From Cristatella mucedo (lineage: Eukaryota > Bryozoa > Phylactolaemata > Cristatellidae), in contig WPIO01000038.1 in NCBI GenBank assembly GCA_009760855.2, forward strand, positions 628,501-692,500: a stretch of DNA of 64,000 nt, read 5' to 3'. Below, in pieces: positions 1 through 55,252 of the stretch. Each line of letters opens with the position of its first letter. Within the stretch, counting starts at the first letter, position 1. The translations under genes were made by a program, and so were the position numbers. The notes under the pieces are model-generated. The model had not been told where the DNA came from, ran no database searches, and was given only the letters and a program-made list of their open reading frames with translations.

Positions 1-1372
1 ATCAGACAAGTATGATTTAAACCATGCCAGCACTTCGTCTGCCAGACCGATCGTTGTTCTCAGTCGTTCAAGCAGAACTTCGTGATCAATGGTGTCGAAG
101 GCAGCAGACAGATCTAGCAGAGCTAGGGCAGTGACATTCCCGTCTCTTCGTTGCCACGTAGAATGTCATTGTTAACACGAAGGAGAGCAGTTTCAGTGGA
201 GTGCTACCTCTTGAACCCTGATTAAAATGTTTCTGACATTCCATTATTTTCAATATGTTCAACTAGCTGCTTAGCAACAATTTTTTCAAGAATCTTTGAT
301 AAGAAAAGATTAAGAGAAACTGGGCGATAGTTTGCAAGGACCTCTGTGTCTAATCCAGGCTTTTTAAGAATGGGTCTAACGATTGCCGATTTGGAGGACA
401 CGGGGACGAACCCTTTTCCCAAAGAAGCATTAAAAATCTTGGTTATGGCAGGGCTAAGATGGTCTGCAAGTGAAGACCACAGAGATGAAGGTATATGGTC
501 TTCAGGAGACGAGCTCTTTTTGCTAGACCTTATTAAGGCAGCCACATCACAGGCAGAAACACCAGAGAACTTTTTAAGAAAGGTCACAGGTTGAGGAACG
601 GCGATTGCTTTGGTCGGAGGGGGCTTAATGGAGGCACGAATGTGCACAATTTTTTCAGTAAAGAAGGCTGAAAACTTTTCGGCTGAGCCCTTAATATCTG
701 GGGAGTCAGACCTCACAGCATTGGCCAGCAAATGGTTTACTGTCTTATAAATCTGTTTAGTGTCCGACTGGCAGGAGTTCAGCTTTCTAATGAAAAAAGA
801 AGCCCTGGTTTTTTAAGCTTTCGGGTGTAAGCTCGAAGGAAGTCTTTAAAATTGACTAGGTCTGCCTCAGACCCCGATTTCTTGAAACGACGTCCAAGCC
901 TGCGCTTAACACGGCGCATCTTAAGGAGTTTTTTGTAAATTGAAAGGAATCTCGACGACTTTGAACACGGATAGAGCGAACGGGAGCATGCTTGTCAAGA
1001 GCACTCCTGAGTGTCATGTTCATCGCATCAGTGAGGGTATCGAGGCTGCCGGTCGAGTCTGAATGCAGATCAAGAAGGCCTGCATCACAAACAGATTTAA
1101 AAAAACTTGTCCATGTCAATGCTTTGTAAGTTACGTCGTTTGGCAAATTCGACATTGCCCTGTACGTACGAGGGAGCAGGAACAGTAAACGAGACCGAAC
1201 AATGATCTGATAGGGTCAGTGGCCACACCACAAAGTCAGTGGGAAGGACATCCTTAGTGATCACGAGATCTAGAATGAGGCCACCGACGTGGGTGCCATG
1301 ATTAACGTGTTGGGGCAAACCAAAGTTCTCCAGACAGTCAAGAAATGAGCGGACCTGCATTCCGATTTATAA
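1..1372 (-). mobile_element. L2/CR1-clade non-LTR retrotransposon fragment (endonuclease end and RT)
   Basis: Reading leftwards, this is the end of an AP-type endonuclease (THVGGLILDLVIT ... LSDHCSVSF), a linker, then reverse transcriptase (LANYRPVSLNLFLSKILEKI, LLDLSAAFDTIDHEVLL, WFKSYLSD), running off the left edge. The endonuclease and RT parts are in different frames and two stop codons lie near 190-222, so it is an inactive copy. It is 5'-truncated near 1,372, as is usual for target-primed insertion. The 3' end is outside the window. Confidence 0.85.
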
Positions 1373-3220
1373 ACGGTGTTCCCTTTAGCCTCGCATGTAT
1401 CCGACCCCTGTGTTAATTTTGAATTTTAATTGTCTGGCGCTTGCATATAATTTGCATTGTCGCTTTTGCTAATTCGAAAATGATGTACACAGTTATGTGC
1501 TATGAAAGCTGGTCTTTTGACTACCCGGCCATTTGGCCAAAAGCTATTGCCACGGTGTCTTGCACATGTCACAGGTAATTAGGCTAACTGTGATCCGAAG
1601 ATCATGAAATTTAGACGTTTTCCTCCTATGTGATTTATTTCTTTATGTAGTTTCCGAAGTTTCGTCGCATCTAGTTGCATGGTTTTATGTCATCACTTCC
1701 ATATTTTCATCATTTTGTCATCACTTCATATTGTCATCACTTCCATATTTCATATTCTCAACACTGGCGTAGCCAGAATTCTGGTATTTCCCCCTCCCTA
1801 CAGCGGGGCAGCGACCTAAGCCTATTCCTACGTCCACTCATCATCACCGAAGATGAAAGTATGTCTTAACAAGTCTTAATTTCATTCGATGAGCAGAATC
1901 CGAGCTCGTAAACGTAATAATTTTACGCCATAGTTTTTCAATTTATTTCAGTTCAAGCCCTGCTTATAGGTCCCCTACCTAACATATTCGCAGGTCTTTC
2001 GCAGGTCTTTCCCCCAGATCAAAATCCTGGTCCACCCAGATTCTCGAAGAACTTTTCCTTCGGTCGTCCATTGCGCCATGTAAAAAATATCGTAACCTGG
2101 CAAATAATCTTCAGATCGATATGAAATTTTGAGAATAGATTATGTCAAAATTTATTATCTGCTGGTCACTCATACTAGTTCATTACTAATTTGGGTTAAA
2201 TCAGTATTGCTGCATGTCTCTTCATGTGTTATTCGTGATATTGATATTCTGTGCGTGATATTCTGATTACTGTCATTTGAAATCTATTAAGTTTTTTGGT
2301 TTTTCCTTTTAGGTTGACCAAATAGTTTGGCCACGTGCATAAATCTATATTTTGTGGGAGCTTGACATATTCAAATAGTAAACAGTAATACACGTGTTGA
2401 TTTTTCCATATTTTTAGGTAACTTTCATCCACCGGCTGTGACCTTCACTGTTCAAGGATTTCTGAAGGTCGACATTGCAGTCATTGTTACATCAGAAATA
2501 TTGAGAAAAAATTGCACTAGTCATTTCACCGACGCGTCGGTTGGCACATCAACATCACGAGAGCTAAGCTTGTATTTACAACATTACATTTCTAGGCCTA
2601 CAAAACTGGCTTGTAAAGAACTTTGATAGATAATTGAATTCGAAATAAGTTGTGTAAGCGATAAAGTACCAACGGATAAAGTCTTCCCATTTCTACGAAA
2701 GGTCACTTTAATCGCTGGCGTGAAAGTATATTCAGCTATAGAAACTAACACGTTCTAGCTACAGCTCAATTCTTCTTTCAACATTCATTATAGGTGAGTT
2801 TACTGTCTAACTCACAAATATTGATAATCATTTAGATATGCCACGTGTAGCCCATGCTGGGGATCTTTCATTTGTGAATAGATCAACGTATTGACAAACG
2901 TACTAATCCCCGTTTTTTAGTGGTAAGCAGTAGTACATAAGCCGTTCCGAAGATTTTTACATTCAAGCACAACTGCGAGTCTGGGGTTTTGAAAAACTGT
3001 CAATTTACGAGTGACATTGTGCGAGGGCAAAACGTAAAAGAGATTGAGAGAGAGAGAGAGAGTGATTTCACATGGGAATCTGGATGCTTGCTGTAGCCAA
3101 GCCTGTGATATTTATGAGTAAGTCTGTCGACTCTCACGCAAATTAGAACAATTATAGCAAAGAAAGCTGTATATACAAAAAGCAGTCAACGAGGATTCGT
3201 TGAGCTTTTACACCACTGAT
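1373..3220. other. Downstream of the receptor's last exon: no gene seen
   Basis: AT-rich DNA with a CATCACTTCCATATT-like short repeat at 1,685-1,755, a GA run at 3,043-3,062 and a minus-strand ATTAAA at 2,712-2,707 that could end the receptor transcript. No recognisable coding. Confidence 0.5.
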
Positions 3221-48062
<44,842 letters not shown>

Positions 48063-48242
48063 CGACGGCGGAGAGCTCGCCATTGGTTCGCGCTCCGCCG
48101 TCGCAGCCTCGACGGTCGCCTGAAACGCGAGCACCAAACGACGGCGGCCCGGATGCGCGGCAGCGACTCAAACTCGTCGGCCGTCGAGCGGCAAGTGGCA
48201 CCAGCCGGCTGCCTGCCCTGGGAACTGGTCGGGTGGGCGAAC

Positions 48243-48295
48243 ACGCCGGGACGCCGCAGCAGCCCGGCGGCCGGGCCGCTGCGGCGTCCCGGCGT
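48243..48295. repeat. Near-perfect inverted repeat (hairpin)
   Basis: Outer arms of 18 bp (48243-48260 and 48278-48295) pair perfectly. Inside, after one A/C mismatch, GCCCGGC and GCCGGGC pair around a single G. This makes a 53-bp, nearly complete GC palindrome, upstream of the Ig1 exon on the gene's sense strand. Confidence 0.95.
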
Positions 48296-48650
48296 GAAGC
48301 GCTCCGACGCAAAGCGCACGAGCTGAATGACTTCATTGTACAGCCTCTTCAGTCCAAATCCTCCTTCAGGAAACAGTGTTAACACCGAGTTGAGTGCGAC
48401 AGCAGTGTTCACACTGGAGCATTAATTTAATCCAGCCAAGCGTTTATGCAAATACAGCATCGATTTTCGTGCAAACAATTTTCGGCGAGCGGGTCTTTAG
48501 GTCGAAGCACGATCGGTAGAAGCTACCCGAAGGTCTACTCCCCTGATACCGCTTGGCGATCGACGGCTCCACGAGCTGCCGACAACGAGCGTACAATAGC
48601 AGGCTGAAGAAGCATAGCCTCTAGCTAAGCGGCCGAGCGTAAGTGAAGTG

Positions 48651-48658
48651 TATATATA
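48651..48658 (-). promoter_or_regulatory. TATA-box candidate upstream of the Ig1 exon
   Basis: CTATATATAC on the minus strand in GC-rich DNA, placing a start near 48,620 and a 5' leader of about 560 nt before the ATG at 48,062. It supports the separate-gene view of the Ig receptor, but such motifs are easily met by chance. Confidence 0.35.
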
Positions 48659-49182
48659 GTCGGCCGGGTTAGTAATGGCTGCTGAGAGATTATTCGCTGT
48701 TCCTGAAATAACAATTGTTAGGAACCTAAGAATCTAACAGCTGATGGTATTCAAGCGAATGTTATTTAACAGTCAGTTATTCAGGCACGAGTGCTTGAGC
48801 CGGCGGGCAGGCTGAGCTGTGCTCTGGGCATTGAACGAGAGTTGTTGTGCTCACTGTGGCGATGCGACGGACACCTTTTAGCTCTCCGTAGCGGTCGAAT
48901 AGACTGCTGTACGCTGCGGACACGTACTTGTTGTATTAAGGTATGGGCGCCTTGGATTGCTGCGGCGTTCCGTTCCCGTCGGCATACCTGCATACCTGCG
49001 AGCATTGTTTCCGCTCCTGCGAGTCTCTGGCCGTGATTCAGTGGCTCCGGCTTCGCCACCATGTGTCACATTTCGGCAAGGACTAGCACTGCAACGGCGT
49101 CGCTAGCTAAACCGGCCAGATTGAGGCTGATAACAATTTTTTCGCCGCTATGCGACTATGTGATTGTCTGTGGCCGAGGCCG

Positions 49183-49190
49183 TATAAAAG
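49183..49190 (+). promoter_or_regulatory. TATA-box candidate, divergent
   Basis: A TATAAAAG consensus on the plus strand, preceded by GGCCGAGGCCG. It may drive a divergent transcript or belong to a decayed LTR (see the duplicated segments at 48,890-49,000 and 49,310-49,415). Confidence 0.35.
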
Positions 49191-49579
49191 CCGGCGAGAT
49201 GGGCAAGTAGCTGTGATTCCAGATTCGGCGTTGGCGTTTGAGCTCTAACCTGAGAGCCGTTGGTGTACGGCATCGCCACTGTTGAACGCCTATAGCCGCC
49301 CGCTGCAATCAAATAGACTCGTCTGCATTGTGGAGATGAACTTGATATGCTAGGTATGAGCGCTCTTCGTCCCAGCCGTGTCCCTGCTACTGCCAGGATA
49401 CCTGTGCTCACCTGGTGCAGCACCTACAGGTAGCTAGCCGTGATACGAGGTTCAGGCGGCACCAGTATTCCTCTCGTGTCAGCTGACATTCTGCAGCCGC
49501 TACCAGCGCAACATTTTCGGCCTAGTTCTAATCGGAGGCGGTAGCCGCACAGCGAGCGTTCATAACAGGAGTGTTACTA

Positions 49580-49742
49580 GCTAATTTAACCTCCTTTTTG
49601 TATATCTATAGAAGAGCCATTACGGCTATCGCTACAGCTTTCGAGGCCATAGAGGATCGCCCACCGTTGGTTCGAACCCACGACCTCAGGACCGAGGTCA
49701 TGAAAAGTAGCCGCCTTACATGGTGCGCCTTCTCGGCTCACC
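49580..49742 (-). mobile_element. SINE family 1 copy
   Basis: Body TTACGGCTATCGCTACAGCT, exact B box GGTTCGAACCC, head ending CTTCTCGGCTCACC. Located in the interval upstream of the Ig1 exon. Confidence 0.7.
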
Positions 49743-49760
49743 GTTACCAACGCACGGTCG

Positions 49761-49846
49761 ACGGCCCTTTGGTGGCAGGACCTTTGAGTGCACGAACTTT
49801 GGGGGCACGACCTTTGGGGGCACTACTTTTGGGGTCATGCACTGAC
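49761..49846. repeat. 15-bp degenerate tandem repeat
   Basis: About four or five copies of a unit like GGGGGCACGACCTTT, next to a family 1 SINE. Confidence 0.8.
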
Positions 49847-50009
49847 CCCTCTGCTTAGCGAGGGCAATGCTGATGCGAGGGTACTCCACTTCGGGTGCAG
49901 CAGCTGCATCTGAGTCGCAGCAGACCGCGGCGTTCGCTGTCACGTGTGAGTCTCGAGAAAACCGAGATTGATTTTCGTCGGAGGCTCGAGCTCAACGCTT
50001 TTCTCCCTT

Positions 50010-50043
50010 TATCGATAATGGCACGTTTCCCCCTTTATCGATA
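50010..50043. promoter_or_regulatory. Paired TATCGATA motifs
   Basis: TATCGATA occurs at 50010-50017 and 50036-50043 inside a 26-bp duplicated unit (CCCTTTATCGATAATGGCAC). The 8-bp palindrome matches the DRE element recognised by DREF/BEAF in insects. Function here is inferred only. Confidence 0.35.
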
Positions 50044-50109
50044 ATGGCACTTTTCCCAAGCGCCGCCCCTATTACGAGCCTGTCGCTCTGACGCCCTCGA
50101 AAAGAGACT

Positions 50110-50490
50110 CTGGTGGCGCGTAGCTATCTTTCTGCCTCTCTCACGCTCTCTCTCGCTCTTTGCTCACGTTGGCGCCGGCTCTCACTTTGGCGCTCCCTAC
50201 GCTCCGACTCGTTCTCTCTTGGGCGTCTCTTTCTCTCTACCTGCGCTCCGTCTCTCACTCCCTCGATCTCTCTTCCTCGCTCACGCTCCGTCTCTCACTC
50301 TCTCTGGTCTCTTTCCATCGTCCGCGCTCCGTTTTTCACACTCTCTATCTCTTACCCTCGCTCGCACTTCATCTCTCACTCTCTCCATCTCTTTTTCTCT
50401 ACTCGCACTCCGTCTCTCACTCTCTCGATCTCTTCCTCTCTACTCGCCGTCCTCGCTCTACTTGCTCTTTTCATCTCTCTTCTCTCTGTT
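50110..50490. repeat. CT-rich, stop-poor tract
   Basis: TCTCTCACTCTCTC-type sequence with several diverged copies of a unit of about 60 bp (CTCCGTCTCTCACTCTCT). It creates long open frames in all three plus frames that should not be read as genes. Confidence 0.75.
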
Positions 50491-50615
50491 CCAGCGTATT
50501 CGCAATTTGGACGGAAGCGGCGAACCTGGTACAAGAACCCTTCCCTCGGCAGAGGTACGCCGCTGCATGCAGTAAAGCATGGCTTCAGGGGACATCCTAC
50601 TCCAATTAGTGCACG

Positions 50616-50722
50616 CAACAATCCTACTGCATCCTACTGCACGTTACTGCATCATACTGCCTACTGCACTCAACAATCCTACTGCATCCTACTGCACGTT
50701 ACTGCATCATACTGCCTACTTA
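50616..50722. repeat. 55-bp tandem duplication of CTACTGCAT-rich sequence
   Basis: Copies at 50616-50670 and 50671-about 50722 are nearly identical, each built from shorter CCTACTGCAT-like subunits. Confidence 0.9.
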
Positions 50723-51112
50723 CTACATGCCGTCGCCCTAGGAATGACGAGCACGGCCCTAGTCTCAGCTTCAAGTTGCGATTACTTAGCCACGGTGTTC
50801 TGGGCTCTAATATTACCTCGGTGTTACGGGCTTTAATATAGCAGACGAAAGTGTCTTGGTCAGTCAGTTGACACCAACCGTGCGCGGCGGCAGGTCCGGG
50901 CGGCCAACGTGCACAAGACAAGACAGCGAGCAGAACAGCGCTCGAAAAAATGCGTCGGTAAGCAATAGGCATGGCACAATGTTTCTTCTTGCATGGATTA
51001 TTTTCCAGGTGGATATAACGACAATAATAATACTAATAACAGTAACCGTGAAAATAATATTGTAAAGTCTTCTGCAAAGTGCTTTAAGAGAACCAATAGA
51101 GGAATGATGCGT

Positions 51113-51290
51113 CGCTCTCTCTCTCTCTCTCTCTCATCCTCTCTCTCCCTCTCTCTTTCTGTGTCTATGTGTGTGTGTGTTTGTGTCTCCCTTCTCTCTA
51201 GATCTCTATATTTATCTCAACCTCTCGCTATCTCTTTCTCTTCCTTTCTGCTTCTATATATGTCTGTCTGTCTGTCTGCCTCTCTTTGGC
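51113..51290. repeat. CT/GT and TCTG simple repeats
   Basis: CT run, GTGTGTGTGT block and TCTG repeats. Confidence 0.9.
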
Positions 51291-51829
51291 AGAGCAGGGA
51301 GCCAATCCGAACGACCGAAGGCGAGAATCTTCTGCCGGTTACCACATGCAGCTTACTTTTCGCGATCGCGCCAGACACAGCAGGCGAATTGCCGCGAAGA
51401 GAATCTGCGCGGGAGCTGCCGTAGCTGCCGATAGCGAGGCGCCGTATGAAGCGGCGGAGAAGACCACCGTCACTGCATTTCCGGTTGCAGGGCGAAGAGC
51501 CTTGAATTTACACCGCTGCATAGCCCGATCACCGATGCTAGCCTCGGGGCGCACTCGCCGCTACCTAATGGCACGAAGAAACGCTAATCTAGCGCCACGC
51601 AGGGAAGGACGTTTTCCTAAAAGATTATTTCAGATGGGTAGACGAGAAATCTCGGACGTCCTCTCGTGGATGTCCGCGTTCCTGCCAATTGGCAACGCTC
51701 CGACGATGACACATAGGGTATCGCAGTGCTTGAAAAGTCACCCATTTGGAGATCGAAAGTCAGCGCTCGATTTACAGATCTCATTGGGCAATTATAGCAG
51801 CTGGTAGGTGGTGCTTGAACGTGTCCACC

Positions 51830-54012
51830 CTTACAAGCGATACTCTTTGCGCTCTCGCTAATCTTCTCCTTAACCGCTCCCAGGTTAGCTCTGTACCTAG
51901 TGATCCTTGAGTTGACCTAGCTGATCGCTTCTCTAGCTTCCTTGTCAGCAAGATAGACAAGATCAGGGAGTTAATCCCTAAGATGGCAGCATCCCCCTGG
52001 AATTCTGTCCCTTAATTCCATAATGCACCTCAATGTCTGCATTTAAAGAGGTCACTAGTGACCTCATCCAGAAGTTCGTATCCCAATCAAAGACGACAAC
52101 CGATCTTCTAGACCCCATTCCCAATTTCCTACTTATACGATTCATAGACCTGCAACCACCACGCATAACTAGCATAATCAATATATCGTTTGCCTCAAGT
52201 CATGTCCCAGCACCTTTCAAAAAGGCTATTTGGTGAGCCGTGATGGCGCACTAGGTAAGGCAGTTGCTTTTCCCGACCTCGGTCCCAAGGTTGTGGGTTC
52301 GAATCCTGCTGCGGGCGATACTTGATTACTGCTACAATCTAAGGTGATAGCCGTAAAGGCTCTTCTATCTCTAAACAAAAGATGCTGTTGCACCAGCTAG
52401 TATTTTTTTAAGTGAGGCCACTACTCAAGATATCCACACTAGACCCTGAGAAGTTGAGGAACTTCCGCCCAGTCTGCCTTCTACCGTTCCTATCAAAGAC
52501 ACTAGAATGAGTCGTGGCAGAACTCATATGTTGAAACTTCAAACATTGCCAGTAAGTATCAGTCTGGCTTTAGAGTTAATCATTCGACAGAGTTAGCATT
52601 GCTTCGGGAATATAGCGACAAGCTTAATAATGTTAACTTAGGTCAAGTATCTCTGTTTGTTTTTCTCAACTTTTTGGCAACTTTTGATGCTACCAATCAC
52701 CAAGTCCTTCTTGAGCACCTCTCATCTTGCCTGGGCATCACTGGCAGTGCATTGCAATGGTTCAGATCCTATCTCATTGGGAGACTCCAGAATATTGATG
52801 CGAATGGGCAAAGATCATCTGAGGAACCTGAAGCATGGGATATCTCAGGACTCCATGCTTCGTCCCGTTCTTTTCATGGTTTATACTCTTCCTCTTGCCT
52901 ATGAGATTGCCAAGCACAATCTAGGCTTTCACTTCTATACAGATGACACTCAGTCGCACCTTTGCCTTGATCTCTCCCAGCCCTCCAGCGCGTCAAATTC
53001 TCTCAACTTCCATGTTTCGTGTATTGATGACATCCGCACATGGATGGCAGCAATCTTTCTTAAATTGAATGATGATAAAACAAACTTACTAATTGTGGGC
53101 GAATAAAATGTGATTCAGAAATTGGAAATTTTAATGCTCACAATTGGCTCTGCCAGCATATTTCCTGATGAATCTGCATGGAATTTAGGTGCTGCGTTCC
53201 AAAGTGACGTTTTATTATACAACCACATCATCTCCACAGTCAAGTCTGCTTACTTGCAGATACATAAGATCGCTAAAACTCAGGTTGTTTTAGATATGGA
53301 TACCACGTCTACATTGGTCCACGCATTTGTAACATCCCGTCTTGACTTCTGTAAGTCACTGCTTGCTGGTCTACCGGCCCGTGCAATCAGGCGCTTACAG
53401 CTGGTGGAAAACTCTGCAGTTAAGCTTGTCTGTCGTGAGCTTTGCAGTTGCTACGTCGCACCACTTTTCGCCGACCTGCACTGGCTCCCATTAAAGCAAT
53501 GCGTCGACTTCACGGTTTCGTCACTCACGCTTAGGTCCCTTATTTCTTTGGCTCCAGCCTACCTATCAGATCTATTTCCCAACTAGGTATCGTGCCAACC
53601 GCTTTTCGGAATCTAATCGTTTACCTACACCTTGTAAGAATCTCAAATCTTTTGGAGACCGTACCTGTACTTTGTATGCTCCCAAAGCATGGAAATCACT
53701 TCTGACTTGCGTTAAGACACCCCGACTTGACCACATTAAAAAGGAAACTGAAAACACATCTATTTATTACAGCCTCTAGTGGGTCTATGTGATTTGTCCA
53801 TCACGTGCTTATGCATGCTGACACTGTGGATGTTGCCACTAACCATATTTGCATGCTGACCCTGGGCACGGCACCTCTAACCACGTTATTCTTGTCGTCA
53901 TTGAGCATATTACCACTGACCGTTCGATCGTGCTTCCTCTGCAGCAGATGTAAAGCGCCTAGAATGAGATTGAGTTCTCCAAGGATGCTATACAAGTTTA
54001 TTATTATTATTA
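51830..54012 (+). mobile_element. L2/CR1-clade retrotransposon, longest copy, split by a SINE
   Basis: Plus-strand RT remnants: PAPFKKAI (ends 52230), then after a SINE VRPLLKISTLDPEKLRNFRP, FLNFLATFDATNHQVLLEHL, FHFYTDDTQSHL (the YADD-type catalytic motif with Thr for Ala) and the C-terminal RRLQLVENSAVKLVCRELCS. A 3' tail follows that resembles an L2 end (AAGCGCCTAGAATGAG) and finishes in ATT repeats. Several frameshifts and stops mark it as dead. No endonuclease is preserved. Confidence 0.85.
52232..52408 (+). mobile_element. SINE family 1 (tRNA-derived) inserted in an L2
   Basis: The tRNA-like head starts GAGCCGTGATGGCGCACTAG, with an A-box-like TGGCGCACTAGG and an exact GGTTCGAATCC B box. 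A body GTGATAGCCGTAAAGGCTCT follows, and the end is T-rich. It interrupts the RT of the surrounding L2 between FKKAI and VRPLLK. Pol III transcription from the internal boxes would be expected for an active parent. Confidence 0.75.
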
Positions 54013-54167
54013 ACTTAAGCCGAGAAGCTCGGATCAAATTGCTTTATCCTCCCTAATAGAAGATTGAGGAAGAGAGTTAGCATTTCGGAGTCCATGTTGA
54101 GCTTGGTTAATCGTGATAGCACACATTCTTGAAACACAATTAATCCATTCCAGCTCCACTGGGATTA

Positions 54168-54290
54168 ATGTGTTGTATCTGGCGGATCGATCTCACAGAA
54201 GCGATATAAAGCCGCTGTTGAATAAAGTACACTTATGACTTCAACTATCATCGACTTGCGTGCCTGATCTTTCACAGACATACTGCTGAC
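54168..54290 (+). mobile_element. Possible short solo LTR
   Basis: Begins TGTTGTATCTGGCGG, like many Ty3/gypsy LTR ends. It has TATAAA at 54205-54210 and AATAAA at 54221-54226 and ends near TTTCACA. No target-site duplication was recognised and there is no internal region, so this is tentative. Confidence 0.3.
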
Positions 54291-54594
54291 CAGTATCAAC
54301 AGCTTTCTGCCAGCAAATTTTAGTCGGCTCCAAACTAGCCCCAACTAGGATGTGAAATTGCTAAACGAATAACTAGCTATTCACATGAACTTAAAATGCG
54401 TAATTATGAAAGCTGCAGACCTTGCAAAGCAGCTTCTACTTGCTGTATTCAGGTTTAGAAGGTAGAGAGAGGGAGGCTCGTAGTCAAACTCTCTCCGATT
54501 TATTCATTCTTTAAACCTCTTTTTGGGCAACATCACATCAATTATCAGATGTTTGTGGGCTGCAATGACGTGGCGGAGGCAGACGGTTCGGGGG

Positions 54595-54690
54595 GTGAGG
54601 TTCCCTTACTGGAGCCTACCTGCCTACACTTACCTACTGGAGCCTACCTATCTACACTAACATACTTGAACCTACCAGCCTACTCCTCAC
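54595..54690. repeat. CCTAC-rich tandem repeat
   Basis: Three imperfect copies of a unit of about 28 bp containing ACTGGAGCCTACC. Confidence 0.8.
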
Positions 54691-54794
54691 CTATTTCCCC
54701 TATTTCGCCCGCGTGAGTCGTGCAGGGGACAGGTTGCTCTATGGTTGCAGGAGGTTTGATGACTAAAGCTGGTCACCGAAAGCTTTCCATTATC

Positions 54795-54946
54795 ATAATT
54801 CTTTTGTATAGCACTGTAAAAGAACTGAATATCTGTCCATGTGCTTGTCGCAGGCCGCGGGGCTCGCACCCACGACATCTCGGACATCGAAGGTGAGCAC
54901 CTCAACCTCGATCGCTAAAGGCGAGCACCCCTGGGCCGAACCGGGA
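54795..54946 (-). mobile_element. SINE family 2 copy, diverged
   Basis: Tail TATAGCACTGTAAAAGAACT, B-box region GGCTCGCACCCACGAC, and a rearranged head with a duplicated GAGCACC segment. Confidence 0.55.
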
Positions 54947-54949
54947 CGT

Positions 54950-55252
54950 CTATAAACGTACACATTTAGTCACGCAGCACTCGCCGAAATTCGGCTCGAG
55001 ATCGCCACTGGAAATTAAAACCCGTCTCCTTAAAGCCTTGTGTCGAACTTTGTAGGATTTGCATTTGTGACACTGATTGCACCGTCGAGTGGTCTCGATT
55101 GTGCAGTCAGTATGAGCGCCGCCTGCACCGGTCACTCGCAGCTCGCTGGATCGTGACCCGCTTGAGGCAGAAGGCGTTCTCAGCGTCCAGTCGCTTTGGC
55201 ATCCCGTTTGCTCTGCATTCCGAGAATTATTGGGTAAAAACTTCGCACGCAT
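54950..55252 (-). pseudogene. Possible retrotransposon N-terminal coding remnant with 2A-like motif
   Basis: A 100-codon open frame with a cysteine cluster (RRCNQCHKC) followed by ALRRRVLISSGDLEPNFGE. Some CR1/L2-type elements begin their second ORF with a 2A motif of form SGDxExNPGP. Here the last prolines are replaced (NFGE), so ribosome skipping would not be expected. It could equally be chance. Confidence 0.3.

Larger units (their letters stand above)
48660..51830. other. Interval upstream of the Ig1 exon
   Basis: Segments 48,890-49,000 and 49,310-49,415 are diverged copies of each other (shared AATAGACT, ACTTG, GGTATG, GCGC and ACCTG landmarks), possibly two LTR ends. A SINE, TATCGATA pair, CT-rich tract and 55-bp repeat follow. 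Open frames across 51,300-51,800 look like chance. Confidence 0.4.

Noticed and set aside
50113-50841. 242-codon plus-strand ORF
   Set aside because: Lies on a CT-rich degenerate repeat with all three frames open, then runs into the CTACTGCAT repeat.
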